From an uncultured Oscillospiraceae bacterium (GTDB lineage: Bacteria; Bacillota; Clostridia; Oscillospirales; Ruminococcaceae): DNA of 39,781 nt. The translations under genes and the position numbers were made by a program. The stretch spans positions 1 through 39,781 of the forward strand of contig CASEAH010000065.1 in the NCBI GenBank assembly GCA_949285935.1, read 5' to 3'. Positions 24,343-33,600 of this stretch are shown piece by piece. The number at the start of each line of letters is the position of its first letter. The stretch's first letter is position 1. The notes beneath the pieces are model-generated. The model searched no databases and had not been told where the DNA came from. It worked only from the letters and a program-made list of their open reading frames with translations.

Positions 24343-25452
24343 ATGGACAATGTCCCCCGACGACCCTGTATCCTGCTTCAGCCCGATCAGGCGGAATTTG
24401 CTTCCGCCGTTTCTCAGGCCGGAGCCCAGCCCCTGGTACTGGCTCCCGTTCCCCGGGATGGAACTTCCCCGGATGTCCGTCTTTTTCCGGAACTGGTGAG
24501 CCGCGCCAGAGCTCAGGCCGGTCCCCAGGCCCTGGTGGCAGGGCAGCTGTTTGCTGGCGGCCTCATGCTGGAGCCTTATGGAGAAACGCCCTTTTACGAT
24601 GGTGTGATGGAGTTTCGCTCCCTGGGACGGGCTTTTGCGGCAGCGGGTGCCGACTGCATCCTCATCCACGGCGCCCGGAGCCTCCTTCAGGCCCGCGCTG
24701 CCCTGCTGGGGGTGCGGCCCTGCGGTCTGCCGGTGCTGGTCACCTTTGAAATTGTGGGAGAGGGCGAATGCCTTCTGGGAGGCGGAGACATTCTGTCCGC
24801 CTTCCTGATCCTTCAGGAGCTGGGAGCCGCCGCCATCGGCTTCTGCTCCAGCGTCACCGCCCTGCAGCTGGAGGCTTTGGAGCGGGTGGCGCCTTTCCGC
24901 CGGGTCCCTCTTATTTCCATGACCCAGAACCTGGCCGACGCTCTGGAGCCGGAGGACAACTCCTGTCTGCTGGCGCGGCGGGCCCAGGGGCTCTCTGCTC
25001 TGGGCGTTTCCATGCTGGGGATCATGGGCGGCCGGCCCCACCACATGACTGCCGCCGCCGGCAGCATCCAGGTCCCCGACCTTCCGCCCAATCCCCTGGA
25101 AGGAGAAATCTGGGCAGCCAATGAAACCCAGCTTTATTATCTGGATGAAAATGTGGAATTCTCCGAACCTGTCGCCTGCCAGCTGGATATGTCCGACGCC
25201 ATTATTGAAACCGAGCGGGACAACTGGGGGCTGCTGTGCATTGAGGTGGAAAGCCCTGAAGAGGGAGAAGCCATCTCTCTGAACAACGCCCATCTTTCCC
25301 GGATGCCGGTAGCCTTCTCCTCCGATGATGAGGAAGCCCTGGATGCAGCTCTTTTTTCCTATAATGGCAGAGCCATTCTGGACAGCCGTTCCGAACTGCC
25401 CGAGGAAAAGCTGGAAGCCCTGGCCCGCCGCTACGGTGGGATGGTGCTCTGA
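24343..25452 (+). CDS. Degenerate homocysteine S-methyltransferase / MetH-like protein lacking the zinc CC pair
   Basis: 369 residues. The middle follows the homocysteine methyltransferase barrel: VAGQLFAGGLMLEPYG, FRSLGRAFAAAGADCILIHGARSLLQARAAL, LPVLVTFEIVGEGECLLGG, LQELGAAAIGFCSSV, and LGVSMLGIMGGRPHHM. The C-terminal 75 residues (DNWGLLCIEVES...YNGRAILDSRSELPEEKLEALARRYGG) resemble a fragment of the MetH pterin domain. The enzyme family binds zinc through one Cys after strand 6 (kept here as C168) and a GGCC pair that reads GGRPHH here (229-234), so normal methyl transfer is unlikely unless the histidines substitute. Function unknown. GGAAAGG-type ribosome binding site; last gene of the ddl operon. 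Confidence 0.8.
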   Translation: MDNVPRRPCILLQPDQAEFASAVSQAGAQPLVLAPVPRDGTSPDVRLFPELVSRARAQAGPQALVAGQLFAGGLMLEPYGETPFYDGVMEFRSLGRAFAAAGADCILIHGARSLLQARAALLGVRPCGLPVLVTFEIVGEGECLLGGGDILSAFLILQELGAAAIGFCSSVTALQLEALERVAPFRRVPLISMTQNLADALEPEDNSCLLARRAQGLSALGVSMLGIMGGRPHHMTAAAGSIQVPDLPPNPLEGEIWAANETQLYYLDENVEFSEPVACQLDMSDAIIETERDNWGLLCIEVESPEEGEAISLNNAHLSRMPVAFSSDDEEALDAALFSYNGRAILDSRSELPEEKLEALARRYGGMVL

Positions 25453-25453
25453 A

Positions 25454-25756
25454 TCCGCTTTCCCTTACTGCGAGAGGGTTTCCCCATGATAGCTGCCCTG
25501 CACTGGGGAAAGGGACAAAAGTTTCCTGCTCCGCCGGGGGACGGCGCTTTGGACCCGCTTTCCTTGCTGCGAGATAGTTCCCCATGATGGCTGCCCTGTT
25601 TACTGGGGAAGAGATAAAAGTTTTCTTCTCCGCCGTGGGGCGGCGCTTTGGACCCGCTTTCCCCTGTGAGGAGGACTTCCTGTCAAAACCGCCCCTGCCG
25701 CCCGCGGGAAGGACGAAAATTCCCGTTGCCATTGCAGTGGGATGGCATTTCAGACC
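25454..25756 (+). repeat. Three tandem repeats of about 100 nt with conserved hairpins
   Basis: Units start at 25455, 25555 and 25654. The first two are about 85% identical; the third is strongly diverged but keeps the order of blocks. Each unit has stem A (TTCCCCA/TGGGGAA in units 1 and 2; CTTCC/GGAAG in unit 3) and stem B (CGCCG/CGGCG in units 1 and 2; TGCCAT/ATGGCA in unit 3). The spacings of 100 and 99 nt do not preserve a reading frame. They lie in the 3' untranslated part of the ddl operon, before its terminator. Confidence 0.8.
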
Positions 25757-25811
25757 GGTTTTTTCACAGAGCAGGCTTCCCATCCGGTCTCTTCTTTCAA
25801 CGATACGGCAA

Positions 25812-25855
25812 AACGCCCCAAACCCATGCAAATGCCTGGGCCGGGGGCGTTTTTT
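25812..25855 (+). terminator. Terminator of the ddl-murI-ywiB-argS operon
   Basis: AACGCCCC (25812-25819) pairs with GGGGGCGT/GGGGCGTT (25843-25851) with an inner CCCA/TGGG stem, followed by TTTTTT. Confidence 0.85.
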
Positions 25856-26011
25856 ATATGTGAACAGATCGAGGGCTGGGGAGGACGTGCTCCTCACGCC
25901 GCCATGAACACAAAAATATTGTTTCCTTTTCTGAATAGGAAAAGTTTTCCACTTCCATCCGCTCGCCCGGTGGAAAATTTCGCTTTTCCATCAGACCCAG
26001 TGCTGGCTGGA

Positions 26012-27031
26012 TTATGGATATATGTCTGTCTCTACTACATAAACAGGATCGCCCTGGACATCATAAACAGACCCTTCGGCCCCTACCAGCCACCATCCTT
26101 CCGGCTCATCCAACGGCTCGCCTCTGTCATCGCTTTCAAACAGATCCGCCAGTGCCAAATGGTGGAGCCCCCAGCCATCCGTCACCTCAGCATACAGTTC
26201 CAGCCGGCTTCCCAGGGGAATCTCCCAGCTTTTGTCCAGATAGAAATAAAACTGGGAACTCTCTCCCTCACGGTAGCTCTGCCGTTCCGGCAAGGCCCGA
26301 CGGCTGTTGCTCCCCTGTGACTCCTGAGTCAGGTAGCTCTCCTGTCCCTCATAGCTGAGATCCACCGGGATCCGTTCCATTTCCTGTCCGTCGATCCGGC
26401 AGACCAGGTCGATCCTCTCCACCCCGGCCTTCTGGGGATCCTCCACATCCACAATCACCAGCCCTTCCCACGACTTGACGGAATGGTCATCCCGGGCAGT
26501 TGCAGCCCCTCTCCCCGCAAAGCGGGCGTAAACCATAGGCAGATACTCATACTGGGGAGAAAATATCCACTCCAGTGCCTGGGTACGGACCACATCTCCG
26601 TCCTGGAAAAATACCGATGTAATCTGGCTGTCAGCACAGAGGGGGATCTCTACTACCGCCGTATATTCTCCGTTTTCCAGGGACATCTCCTGCTCTTCCC
26701 CATCGCAGACCAGAAAGGCCCGGGTGCTCCCGGCCGTGTACTCCTTGGGGGTAACCCGGCAGCGCACCTGGATGCTCCGGTCTGCCAGATCCGCATCGCC
26801 ATATTCCCAGGAAGCAGCGGATAACAGGCTGGCCTGCTCCTCCAGAGCCTGCTGCATCCGGGAATAAATACCGTCGATGTCATTACTGATGGTACGGCTT
26901 TCGTCCGTCACCTGGGAGCGGAGCTGGCGAATCTCCTCCTTAAGAGCGGCAATGCGCAGCAGGCAGGTGATGCCCAAAATACAGGCCACAGCGGCTCCCA
27001 CCGCCGCGATGGCTCCCAAATATCGTTTCAT
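26012..27031 (-). CDS. Membrane-anchored hypothetical protein with coiled coil
   Basis: 339 residues, not recognised. An N-terminal membrane anchor (about 5-27) is followed by a short coiled coil (about 28-70: LKEEIRQLRSQV...SRMQQALEEQASLL) and an extracytoplasmic, acidic, beta-rich region with two or three repeat-like sections (WEYGDADLADRSIQVRC; RVTPKEYTAGSTRAFLV; WEIPLGSRLELYAEVTDGWGLHH). The topology suggests a surface or periplasm-facing structural protein. ATG at 27031 has AAGGGAGG seven bases upstream. It has its own strong promoter and no clear partner. Confidence 0.85.
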   Translation of the reverse strand: MKRYLGAIAAVGAAVACILGITCLLRIAALKEEIRQLRSQVTDESRTISNDIDGIYSRMQQALEEQASLLSAASWEYGDADLADRSIQVRCRVTPKEYTAGSTRAFLVCDGEEQEMSLENGEYTAVVEIPLCADSQITSVFFQDGDVVRTQALEWIFSPQYEYLPMVYARFAGRGAATARDDHSVKSWEGLVIVDVEDPQKAGVERIDLVCRIDGQEMERIPVDLSYEGQESYLTQESQGSNSRRALPERQSYREGESSQFYFYLDKSWEIPLGSRLELYAEVTDGWGLHHLALADLFESDDRGEPLDEPEGWWLVGAEGSVYDVQGDPVYVVETDIYP

Positions 27032-27072
27032 GTGTTTCCTCCCTTGCTGCGGCTGACAGCCGTATTGCCGCC

Positions 27073-27101
27073 ATTATAGCACAGCTTCCTCTTCCCGGCA
27101 A
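27073..27101 (-). promoter_or_regulatory. Promoter of the membrane-anchored hypothetical gene
   Basis: TTGCCG (27096-27101), 17 nt, TATAAT (27073-27078) with an upstream TGC extended -10, on the minus strand. Confidence 0.8.
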
Positions 27102-27952
27102 CACCGCTGCCCTTTGGGCCGGAGGGAAGAAGCCGCATTGGGTATCCTATGAAGCTTCTCCGCGGCGCTCTCTTTTCCGCGGCAGATGGAGTCATCGGTT
27201 CCGGAAAACCAAATTCAGGGGGCTCCGGGCCAAACCGGGGATGCGTGAGGCCGCCAGGGCTTTCTGGCCCCAAGAGGACAAAAGGCTCTGACAGTCCGAC
27301 ATCTGCATCATTTGTTCCCACCGATTGCAAGGGGAGCGTCTGATGCACCAATAAAAATCTCTCCTTTCGGAAAGCAGGTTTTTGCTTTTCATTCCTGTTA
27401 TCCTTTCCAAGGCTTTTTTGCAAAGGCGGGACGTGTCCTCCCTCCAAAGCGAATCAAAGCCATCTGTCAAACAGCCCTAAAAGGACCTCTTACCGGCACG
27501 CGTCACAAAACGCAGTGAATTCACTTCACTTGCATCACTTGTCCCGCAGCCCGCAAATGGGCAGCCGCTGTTTTGGGAAAGTTTTTTCATAGTCAGCGAT
27601 TTGCTGCTGGCAGCTGCCTTCTCTCGATCCTTGAAGCTGAAGTTTTTGCGGGGATATGCATCGGCAGAGCCAGGGAAGAGCCCAATCAAAACCACCAGCC
27701 ATGCCGGTGGTTTTCACAAGCCTTCTTGGGCTCTTTTACCAGATGGCGCACAAATTGTATTTCGATTACATGGAGCGCGCCACTGCTATTAAAATAGCGG
27801 CAGGCTATTTCTCTTTTCGCTTGCCACATCTTTTACTCTCTGCCCTGTTGGTTCAGTAACATTTCCTGCCTTTGCCCGGATCTGTTTTGGGGCATAGCCA
27901 AAGCTTTTTGAGTCTGCCGGCACAGCCGACAGTTTTTGTTTGGAAACAGAAC
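27102..27952. other. 0.85-kb gene-free region
   Basis: Short frames on both strands overlap and lack ribosome binding sites. Apart from a nested inverted repeat (27676-27735) and a small AAATAGC/GCTATTT stem near 27790, I see nothing defined. Confidence 0.55.
27676..27735 (+). repeat. Nested inverted repeat (two-part hairpin)
   Basis: Outer arms AAGAGCCCAA (27676-27685) and TTGGGCTCTT (27726-27735) enclose inner arms AAAACCACC (27688-27696) and GGTGGTTTT (27706-27714). A short T run follows on the plus strand. Could be a small RNA, a terminator or a mobile-element remnant. Confidence 0.7.
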
Positions 27953-27994
27953 GGCAAGGCATCCTTCTCACCGTAGCGAAAAGGATGCCTTGCC
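27953..27994 (-). terminator. Hairpin/terminator after the class V aminotransferase gene
   Basis: Minus-strand GGCAAGGCATCCTT (27981-27994) pairs with AAGGATGCCTTGCC (27953-27966); the 3' tail (GTTCTGTTTCC) is only moderately U-rich. It lies 42 nt after the stop codon. Confidence 0.65.
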
Positions 27995-28035
27995 GGGATT
28001 CCCGGAAGTTCCGGATGGATTCATAAAAATCAGGC

Positions 28036-29181
28036 TCAACGGGCCAGATGCTGGATGAGGGTGCCCACACCGACGCCGGGCTGGAAGTTGTATCCCACCT
28101 TGACCAGTGCCCGCTCCACAGCGGAAAGCGCAGCGCACATATCATGCTCGTCAATGTTGCCCATATGGCCCATGCGGAACATCTTGCCTGCATAGGCCCC
28201 CAGGCCGCCGCCCACCGTGATTCCTTCCTCATAAACGGCGGCACGGAATTTGGCGTCGTCCACGCCATCGGGATAAATGAGATTGGAGAGGGTGACCGCC
28301 CGGTATTTTTCTTCCGCCAGGAGGGTCAGGCCCAGCGCCTCCAGGGCAGCCTGCATGGCGGCCGCATTCCGGCGATGCCGGGCATACCGGGCCTCCAGGC
28401 CTTCCTCCTGGATGATCCGGACTCCTTCCTTCAGGGCCCACACCATATTTACTGCCGGGGTGGCGAAATATTTGGAGGGGTCCTGCATGATGGGTGTCCA
28501 CAGCTCCAGATCGCAGTAATACTCCGGAATGGTCCCCAACGCCTTACGGCGGGCCAGAGCCTTTTGGTTGGCCCAGATCATGGTCAGTCCCGGGGGCACG
28601 CCGAAGGCCTTCTGGCTGCCGGTAAAGAGCAGATCGATGTCCAGTTCCGCCATATCCTCGGGGATACCGCCGGTGGCGCAGACCCCGTCCACAATGAGCA
28701 GGGTGTCTTCATACCGGTGCACCACCCGGGAAATATCTCCCACAGGGGCGCAGACGCCGGTGGAGGTATCCACATGGGTGACCAGCACTGCCGCATAGTG
28801 CTTGGCTTTCAGCTTTTCCTCCACCTCTTCCGGAGTGACGGAGGTGCCCCATACCGCCTGCAGCACATCCACATTCAGGCCCTTGCGCTGGCACAGGCCC
28901 ACAAACCGGTCGCCAAAATAGCCGTTGGAACAGATCAGCACATGATCTCCCCGCTTGGTGGTATTGGCCACGGCAGTTTCCATGCCCAGGGTACCCGTTC
29001 CCGCAATGACAAATGCTTCGCCGTCACAGCTGAACATTTTCTTGAGCGCTTCGGTCAGTTCCTTGTGGTCCTTGACAAAGGCGGGATCCCCAAAGGCCAC
29101 TGTCTCCCGTCCCAGTTCATCCTGAATGGACCGGACAACGGGGGTAGGCCCGGGAATCATCACCAGCTTATGCTTTGTCAT
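28036..29181 (-). CDS. Class V PLP-dependent aminotransferase (alanine--glyoxylate / serine--pyruvate type)
   Basis: 381 residues, full length. It begins with the family opening MIPGPTPVV; TGTGTLGMETAVAN (61-74) is the phosphate-binding loop; D165 (VDGV) and the PLP lysine K191 (TGSQKAFGVPPGL) are present; MGHMGN near the end contacts the substrate. Such enzymes transaminate alanine or serine with glyoxylate or pyruvate; related members are purine-catabolic PucG and soluble-hydrogenase-subunit-like proteins. Neighbours give no help with the substrate. ATG at 29181 has AAAGGGG upstream. It has its own promoter and terminator. Confidence 0.9.
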   Translation of the reverse strand: MTKHKLVMIPGPTPVVRSIQDELGRETVAFGDPAFVKDHKELTEALKKMFSCDGEAFVIAGTGTLGMETAVANTTKRGDHVLICSNGYFGDRFVGLCQRKGLNVDVLQAVWGTSVTPEEVEEKLKAKHYAAVLVTHVDTSTGVCAPVGDISRVVHRYEDTLLIVDGVCATGGIPEDMAELDIDLLFTGSQKAFGVPPGLTMIWANQKALARRKALGTIPEYYCDLELWTPIMQDPSKYFATPAVNMVWALKEGVRIIQEEGLEARYARHRRNAAAMQAALEALGLTLLAEEKYRAVTLSNLIYPDGVDDAKFRAAVYEEGITVGGGLGAYAGKMFRMGHMGNIDEHDMCAALSAVERALVKVGYNFQPGVGVGTLIQHLAR

Positions 29182-29234
29182 GGTATGATTCGCCCCTTTC
29201 TGCCGCCAATGAAGCTGGCGGATGCTTTTTTCTC

Positions 29235-29263
29235 AGTGTAGCACAAACCATCCCTTCCTGCAA
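29235..29263 (-). promoter_or_regulatory. Promoter of the class V aminotransferase gene
   Basis: TTGCAG (29258-29263), 17 nt, TACACT (29235-29240) on the minus strand. A GCCGCCAAT...ATTGGCGG-like GCCAG...TTGGCGGC stem lies in the short leader. Confidence 0.65.
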
Positions 29264-29264
29264 T

Positions 29265-29292
29265 GAAAGCCGCGGATTTTTCCGCGGCTTTC
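29265..29292 (-). terminator. Hairpin after the SurA/PrsA-like gene
   Basis: GAAAGCCGCGG (29282-29292 on the minus strand) pairs with CCGCGGCTTTC (29265-29275) around an A-rich six-base loop, 18 nt after the stop. The tail is only TTTCATT, so termination may be partial. Confidence 0.6.
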
Positions 29293-29310
29293 AAAAATAT
29301 ATGGGGGTAA

Positions 29311-30522
29311 TCAGCCGGCTGTGCTGCCGGATTCGGAGGAGACCGCTTCGGAAGAAGCGTCTGCACTGGAGGAAGAAGCCGCCTCGGAGGAGGAATCCTC
29401 GCCGGTGGAGGAGGCCGCCTCAGAGGAGGAGCTTACACTGGAGGAGGAAGCCGCGCTGCTGTTGAGGGAATCATAGTAGGCATCCGCGTCCTTCTTCACC
29501 TTCTCAGGGGTATAGACCTTGAGAGCATCCTCATTGTACTGGATATCCAGCTCGTTGCCCCACTGCTCCAGCTTGGTCATGAACTCATCCATCTTTACCT
29601 GCTGGGTAACGCTGGTGCGGTACCGGTCCTTGGTTTCCTGGGGAGTTCCCTTGGGATCCAGCTTCTGCACCACATAGTAGTAATATTCGTCCTCCAGCTT
29701 GAAGATATCGCCGGGGGCGGCCTCGCTCAGGCCATACAGGAAGGCGGGGGGCAGGTTGGCGTCATCTTTGGTAAAGAGATATTCATACAGCTCGTCCTCA
29801 TACCGGACGGGAGGCTCCTGTCCCTCCTCCGTGTTGGCCAGCTGCTGCTCATACAGCAGGTCCACAAAGCTTTCGCCGGCCTTGGCACGGTTATAGAATT
29901 CTTCTGCCTGAGCCTGAGCCTTGTCCACTTCCTCCTGGCTCAGAGGGTTGCCGGTGGTAAAGTCCATTTTGGGGAAAACGTAGTAATAGCTGCGGTAATA
30001 CAGGTCGGCAAAGGCCTCGTCATATTCCTCATCGGACATGGCCAGTTCGCCGCCGGCGCCATACAGCTCCTCAAAAATCATGGCGGTCATCATGCTGTTC
30101 TCGTTGATGGCCAGGACCGAATCCTTGGAAATGCCCGCCATTTCGTAGTAATCGCTGCCCATCTCATAGATGTAGTTGGCATAATCCTCATACTGGGCAA
30201 TGTCTTCTTCAGTCATGGAAAGGCCCAAAGCCCGGTACTGCGCCGCGGCTCCCAGATATTTGGTGACTTCCCGCTTGGCATACTCCACTACATACTGGTC
30301 GGCAGGAACGCCGTCGATCTCCCCTTCCAGAGGCTTTTCGGGATCCGCCGCCTTGGTGGATGCGTCGTTGACCCCCGTCATCAGGAAGGTAAGGTAAATC
30401 CCGGGGGCGATCACGTCATCCCCCGCTTTGGCTACCCAGCTGGTGTCCTTGGTGCCGCAGGCGGCCATGGACAGCGCCAGCATCAGGGCCAGCGCCAATG
30501 CAACGATTTTCTTCATTCTCAT
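29311..30522 (-). CDS. SurA/PrsA-like lipoprotein without a recognisable rotamase core
   Basis: 403 residues. The lipobox SMAACGTK places the lipid-anchored Cys near 23. The rest resembles the SurA_N/PrsA chaperone architecture: long helical, Tyr/Glu-rich N-domain (SMTEEDIAQYEDYANYIYEMG...), a central DLLYEQQLANTEEG, and a section (LPPAFLYGLSEAAPGDIFKLEDEYYYYVVQKLDPKGTP) that matches the end of a parvulin domain. A full parvulin fold is not evident. The last 50 residues are a Ser/Ala/Glu low-complexity tail. It probably acts as an extracytoplasmic chaperone. ATG at 30522 with AGAGAGGAAA upstream is chosen over ATG 30516. Confidence 0.8.
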   Translation of the reverse strand: MRMKKIVALALALMLALSMAACGTKDTSWVAKAGDDVIAPGIYLTFLMTGVNDASTKAADPEKPLEGEIDGVPADQYVVEYAKREVTKYLGAAAQYRALGLSMTEEDIAQYEDYANYIYEMGSDYYEMAGISKDSVLAINENSMMTAMIFEELYGAGGELAMSDEEYDEAFADLYYRSYYYVFPKMDFTTGNPLSQEEVDKAQAQAEEFYNRAKAGESFVDLLYEQQLANTEEGQEPPVRYEDELYEYLFTKDDANLPPAFLYGLSEAAPGDIFKLEDEYYYYVVQKLDPKGTPQETKDRYRTSVTQQVKMDEFMTKLEQWGNELDIQYNEDALKVYTPEKVKKDADAYYDSLNSSAASSSSVSSSSEAASSTGEDSSSEAASSSSADASSEAVSSESGSTAG

Positions 30523-30580
30523 GGTTCGTTTCCTCTCTGGGGGGCAGCGGCCCCGCCTGTGTTTTTGCTGACAAGTACCC

Positions 30581-30609
30581 ATTATACACGTCATGGGACC
30601 CCTTGTCCA
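30581..30609 (-). promoter_or_regulatory. Promoter of the SurA/PrsA-like gene
   Basis: TGGACA (30604-30609), 17 nt, TATAAT (30581-30586) on the minus strand, 58 nt after the mfd stop codon. Confidence 0.8.
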
Positions 30610-30666
30610 TAAATAATGTATGAATTGCGCCCCTTCTCCGGTGTGAAAAAGGCGATGAGACCGCAC

Positions 30667-33600
30667 TCAGCCCTGCATGGCGGCAATGGTCTCCCGGATG
30701 GCATCCAGGGGCTTCTGACCCTTCTGGAGCCGGACAGTGATATAGGGCTTGGCGCCGGCGTTGACCAGGACCCGCCCCTTGAGCGCCTGGACCAGGGTGA
30801 TGGTCCGCTCCATGTCCAGAGCCTCAGGGTAAAGGAGGATGCTGCTTCCCCGCTGGCTGATCTCCCGGATCCCCATGGCGGCGGCGCCGTTGCGCACCAG
30901 GGCCACGTCCAGCAGGCCCTTTACCGCAGCAGGCGGCTCTCCAAAGCGGTCGATCAACTCGTCCATGGTGTCCAGGTAATCCTCCTGGGTATAGACGCAG
31001 GCGATCTTTTTGTATATGTCGATCCTTTGGTTCAGGTTGCTGATATAGCTTTCGGGAATGTGGGCCTCGATCTGGATATCCACCAGACATTCTCCCGACT
31101 GCTGCACCGGCTCGCCCTTTTCTTCGCTGATGGCTTCAGAAAGAAGCTTGAGGTACAGGTCGTAGCCCACCGCCTCCATATGGCCGTGCTGCTGGCTGCC
31201 CAGGATGTCCCCCGCGCCCCGGATCTCCAGGTCCCGCATGGCGATGCGGAACCCGGAGCCAAAGGAGGTGAACTCCCGAATGGCGGCCAGCCGCTTTTCT
31301 CCGGTTTCCGTAAGGATCCGCCCCCGCCGGAAGGTAAAGTAGGCGTAGGCCCGGCGGCCCGACCGCCCTACCCGGCCCCGCAGCTGATACAGCTGGCTCA
31401 GGCCCATGCGGTCGGCGTCCTCAATGATGAGGGTGTTGCAGTTGGGCACGTCCACCCCGGTCTCGATGATGGTGGTGCAGACCAGAATATCGATCTCCCG
31501 CTCCACCAGCTGCCGCCACACCTCGGACAGCTGGGCCTCGGTCATCTTGCCGTGGGCCGAGGCGATGCGGGCGTCGGGCAGCTGTTCCCGCAGCCGTGAG
31601 GCACAGCTTTCAATGGAGTCCACCCGGTTATGGAGATAAAAGGCCTGGCCGCCCCGGCGCAGCTCCTTCCGAAGCGCCTCCACCAGCAGCCCCTCATTGT
31701 ATTCCAGCACATAGGTCTGGACCGGGTGCCGGTCGTGGGGCGCCTCGGTGATCACCGACATATCCCGGATCCCGCTCATGGCCATGTTCAAGGTGCGGGG
31801 GATGGGGGTGGCGGACAAAGTCAGGACATCCACCTCCTGGCGCAGCTCCTTGAACCGCTCCTTGTGGGCCACGCCGAACCGCTGCTCCTCGTCGATGATG
31901 CACAGCCCCAGATCCTTGAAGCGGATATCCTTCTGGACCAGCTTGTGGGTGCCCACCACAATGTCCACCTCTCCGGTAGCCAGCTTGCGGACGATCTCCT
32001 TCTGCTCCTTGGGGGAACGGAAGCGGCTGAGAAGCTCCACGGTGATGGGATACCCCTCCAGCCGCCGCAGAAAGGTCTGGTAATGCTGCCAGGCCAGGAT
32101 GGTGGTGGGGACCATGACGGCGCACTGCTTGCCATCCAGGACACATTTAAAAATACCCCGGAGGGCCACTTCCGTCTTGCCGAAGCCCACATCCCCGCAC
32201 AGAAGCCGGTCCATGGGCACCGGCCGCTCCATATCCGCCTTGATCTCGGCGGCGCAGCGAAGCTGGTCGTCCGTCTCATCGTACTCAAACCGCTGCTCGA
32301 ACTCCCGCTGCCAGTCGCCGTCCTCGCTGAATGCATATCCTTTGGCGGACAACCGCCGGGCATAAAGCTGGATCAGCTCCTTTGCCATATCCGATACGGC
32401 CTTTTTCACCCGCTGCCGGGTCTTGCTCCACTCGGCAGAGTTCAGCTTGCTCAGCCGTACCTGGGTCTCCTCCCGGCCCCCGATGTATTTGGTCACCAGA
32501 TCCAGCTGGGTGACGGGAACAAAGAGGGTGTCTGTCCCGGCGTAACGGATCTTGATGTAATCCTTGATGACGCCCTGGACCTCTTTTTTGATGATCCCCT
32601 CAAAAACCCCGATGCCGTGAGCCACATGGACCACATAATCTCCGGGGGTCAGGTCGGCGATGTCCTTGATGACTTTGCCGCTGTCCTTGTGCCGGCGGAC
32701 TTTCCGGGTGGGAGCCGCGTGGGCCGCCCGGCCATAAGGGATGGCGGCAAAGGCGATGTCGGGGTATTCCAGTCCGGCGGAAAGCCCCCCTTCACAGACA
32801 AAAACCACCCCGGGGGCAAAATCCTCCCGGCTCTCGCTGAAGCGGGCCCGCAGTCCCCGCCCCTCCAGGTCGGTGACCAGGGCCAGCGCGCCACGGCGGG
32901 TCCCCGCCAGCACATAGCAGCAGTAATTCTCCTCCATGTAGTGTTCCAGGTCTTCCACCAGGGTATCCAGCTGGCCGCTCCACACCGACAGGGTGTTGGC
33001 GCGCAGATCGGCCAGCTCGCTCAGGGGAAGCCCGGGATAGCTGCGGGGAAAATTATCCAGCAGCAGGGTGGGCCGGGCGGTGTACAGATCGGTGAGGACC
33101 GAAAGGTCCGCCGACAGCCGTTCCGCCCCTTTGGTGAGCAGTCCCTCCTCCAGCAGCTGCTTCTGGTCCTCCTCCTGCTGCCACTGGCTGTGGGCGGCGG
33201 CTTCCCGGACGGATGCGCCCTCGCATACCACCAGCAGCCGGTCCCCCAGATAGGACAAAAGGGTAGACCGCTCCCGGTAGATCAGGGACAGGTATCGGTC
33301 GGCGGTGGGCAGCTCCTCTCCCTCCCGCAGCAGCCGGATGTCCTCCTCCAGCCGGGGCCCGCCCTTCTCCCGCTGACGGGAGGTGAGGCTGTCCAGGTGT
33401 TTTTCCAGAAGATCCGCCAGCTGGGCGGGCGTATAGAGCAGTTCCCGGGCAGGGGTGATGACCGCTTCCTCCAGGGGATCTTCCCGTCGCTGGGTTTCGA
33501 TGGAGAAGGCACTGACGGTGTCGATATCGTCCCCCCAGTACTCCACCCGAACAGGGCTGGGCGCGTCGGGAGAAAAGAAATCCACGATCCCGCCCCGGGC

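Noticed and set aside
25202-25897. Minus-strand repeat-containing frame of 231 codons
   Set aside because: It overlaps the MetH-like gene, the repeat units and the operon terminator; the 100-nt spacing does not keep frame across units.
28036-29181. 2-aminoethylphosphonate:pyruvate aminotransferase (PhnW) linked to the importer
   Set aside because: The gene is 18 kb away with its own promoter, and the motifs fit the alanine-glyoxylate/serine-pyruvate group better; there is no phosphonatase nearby.
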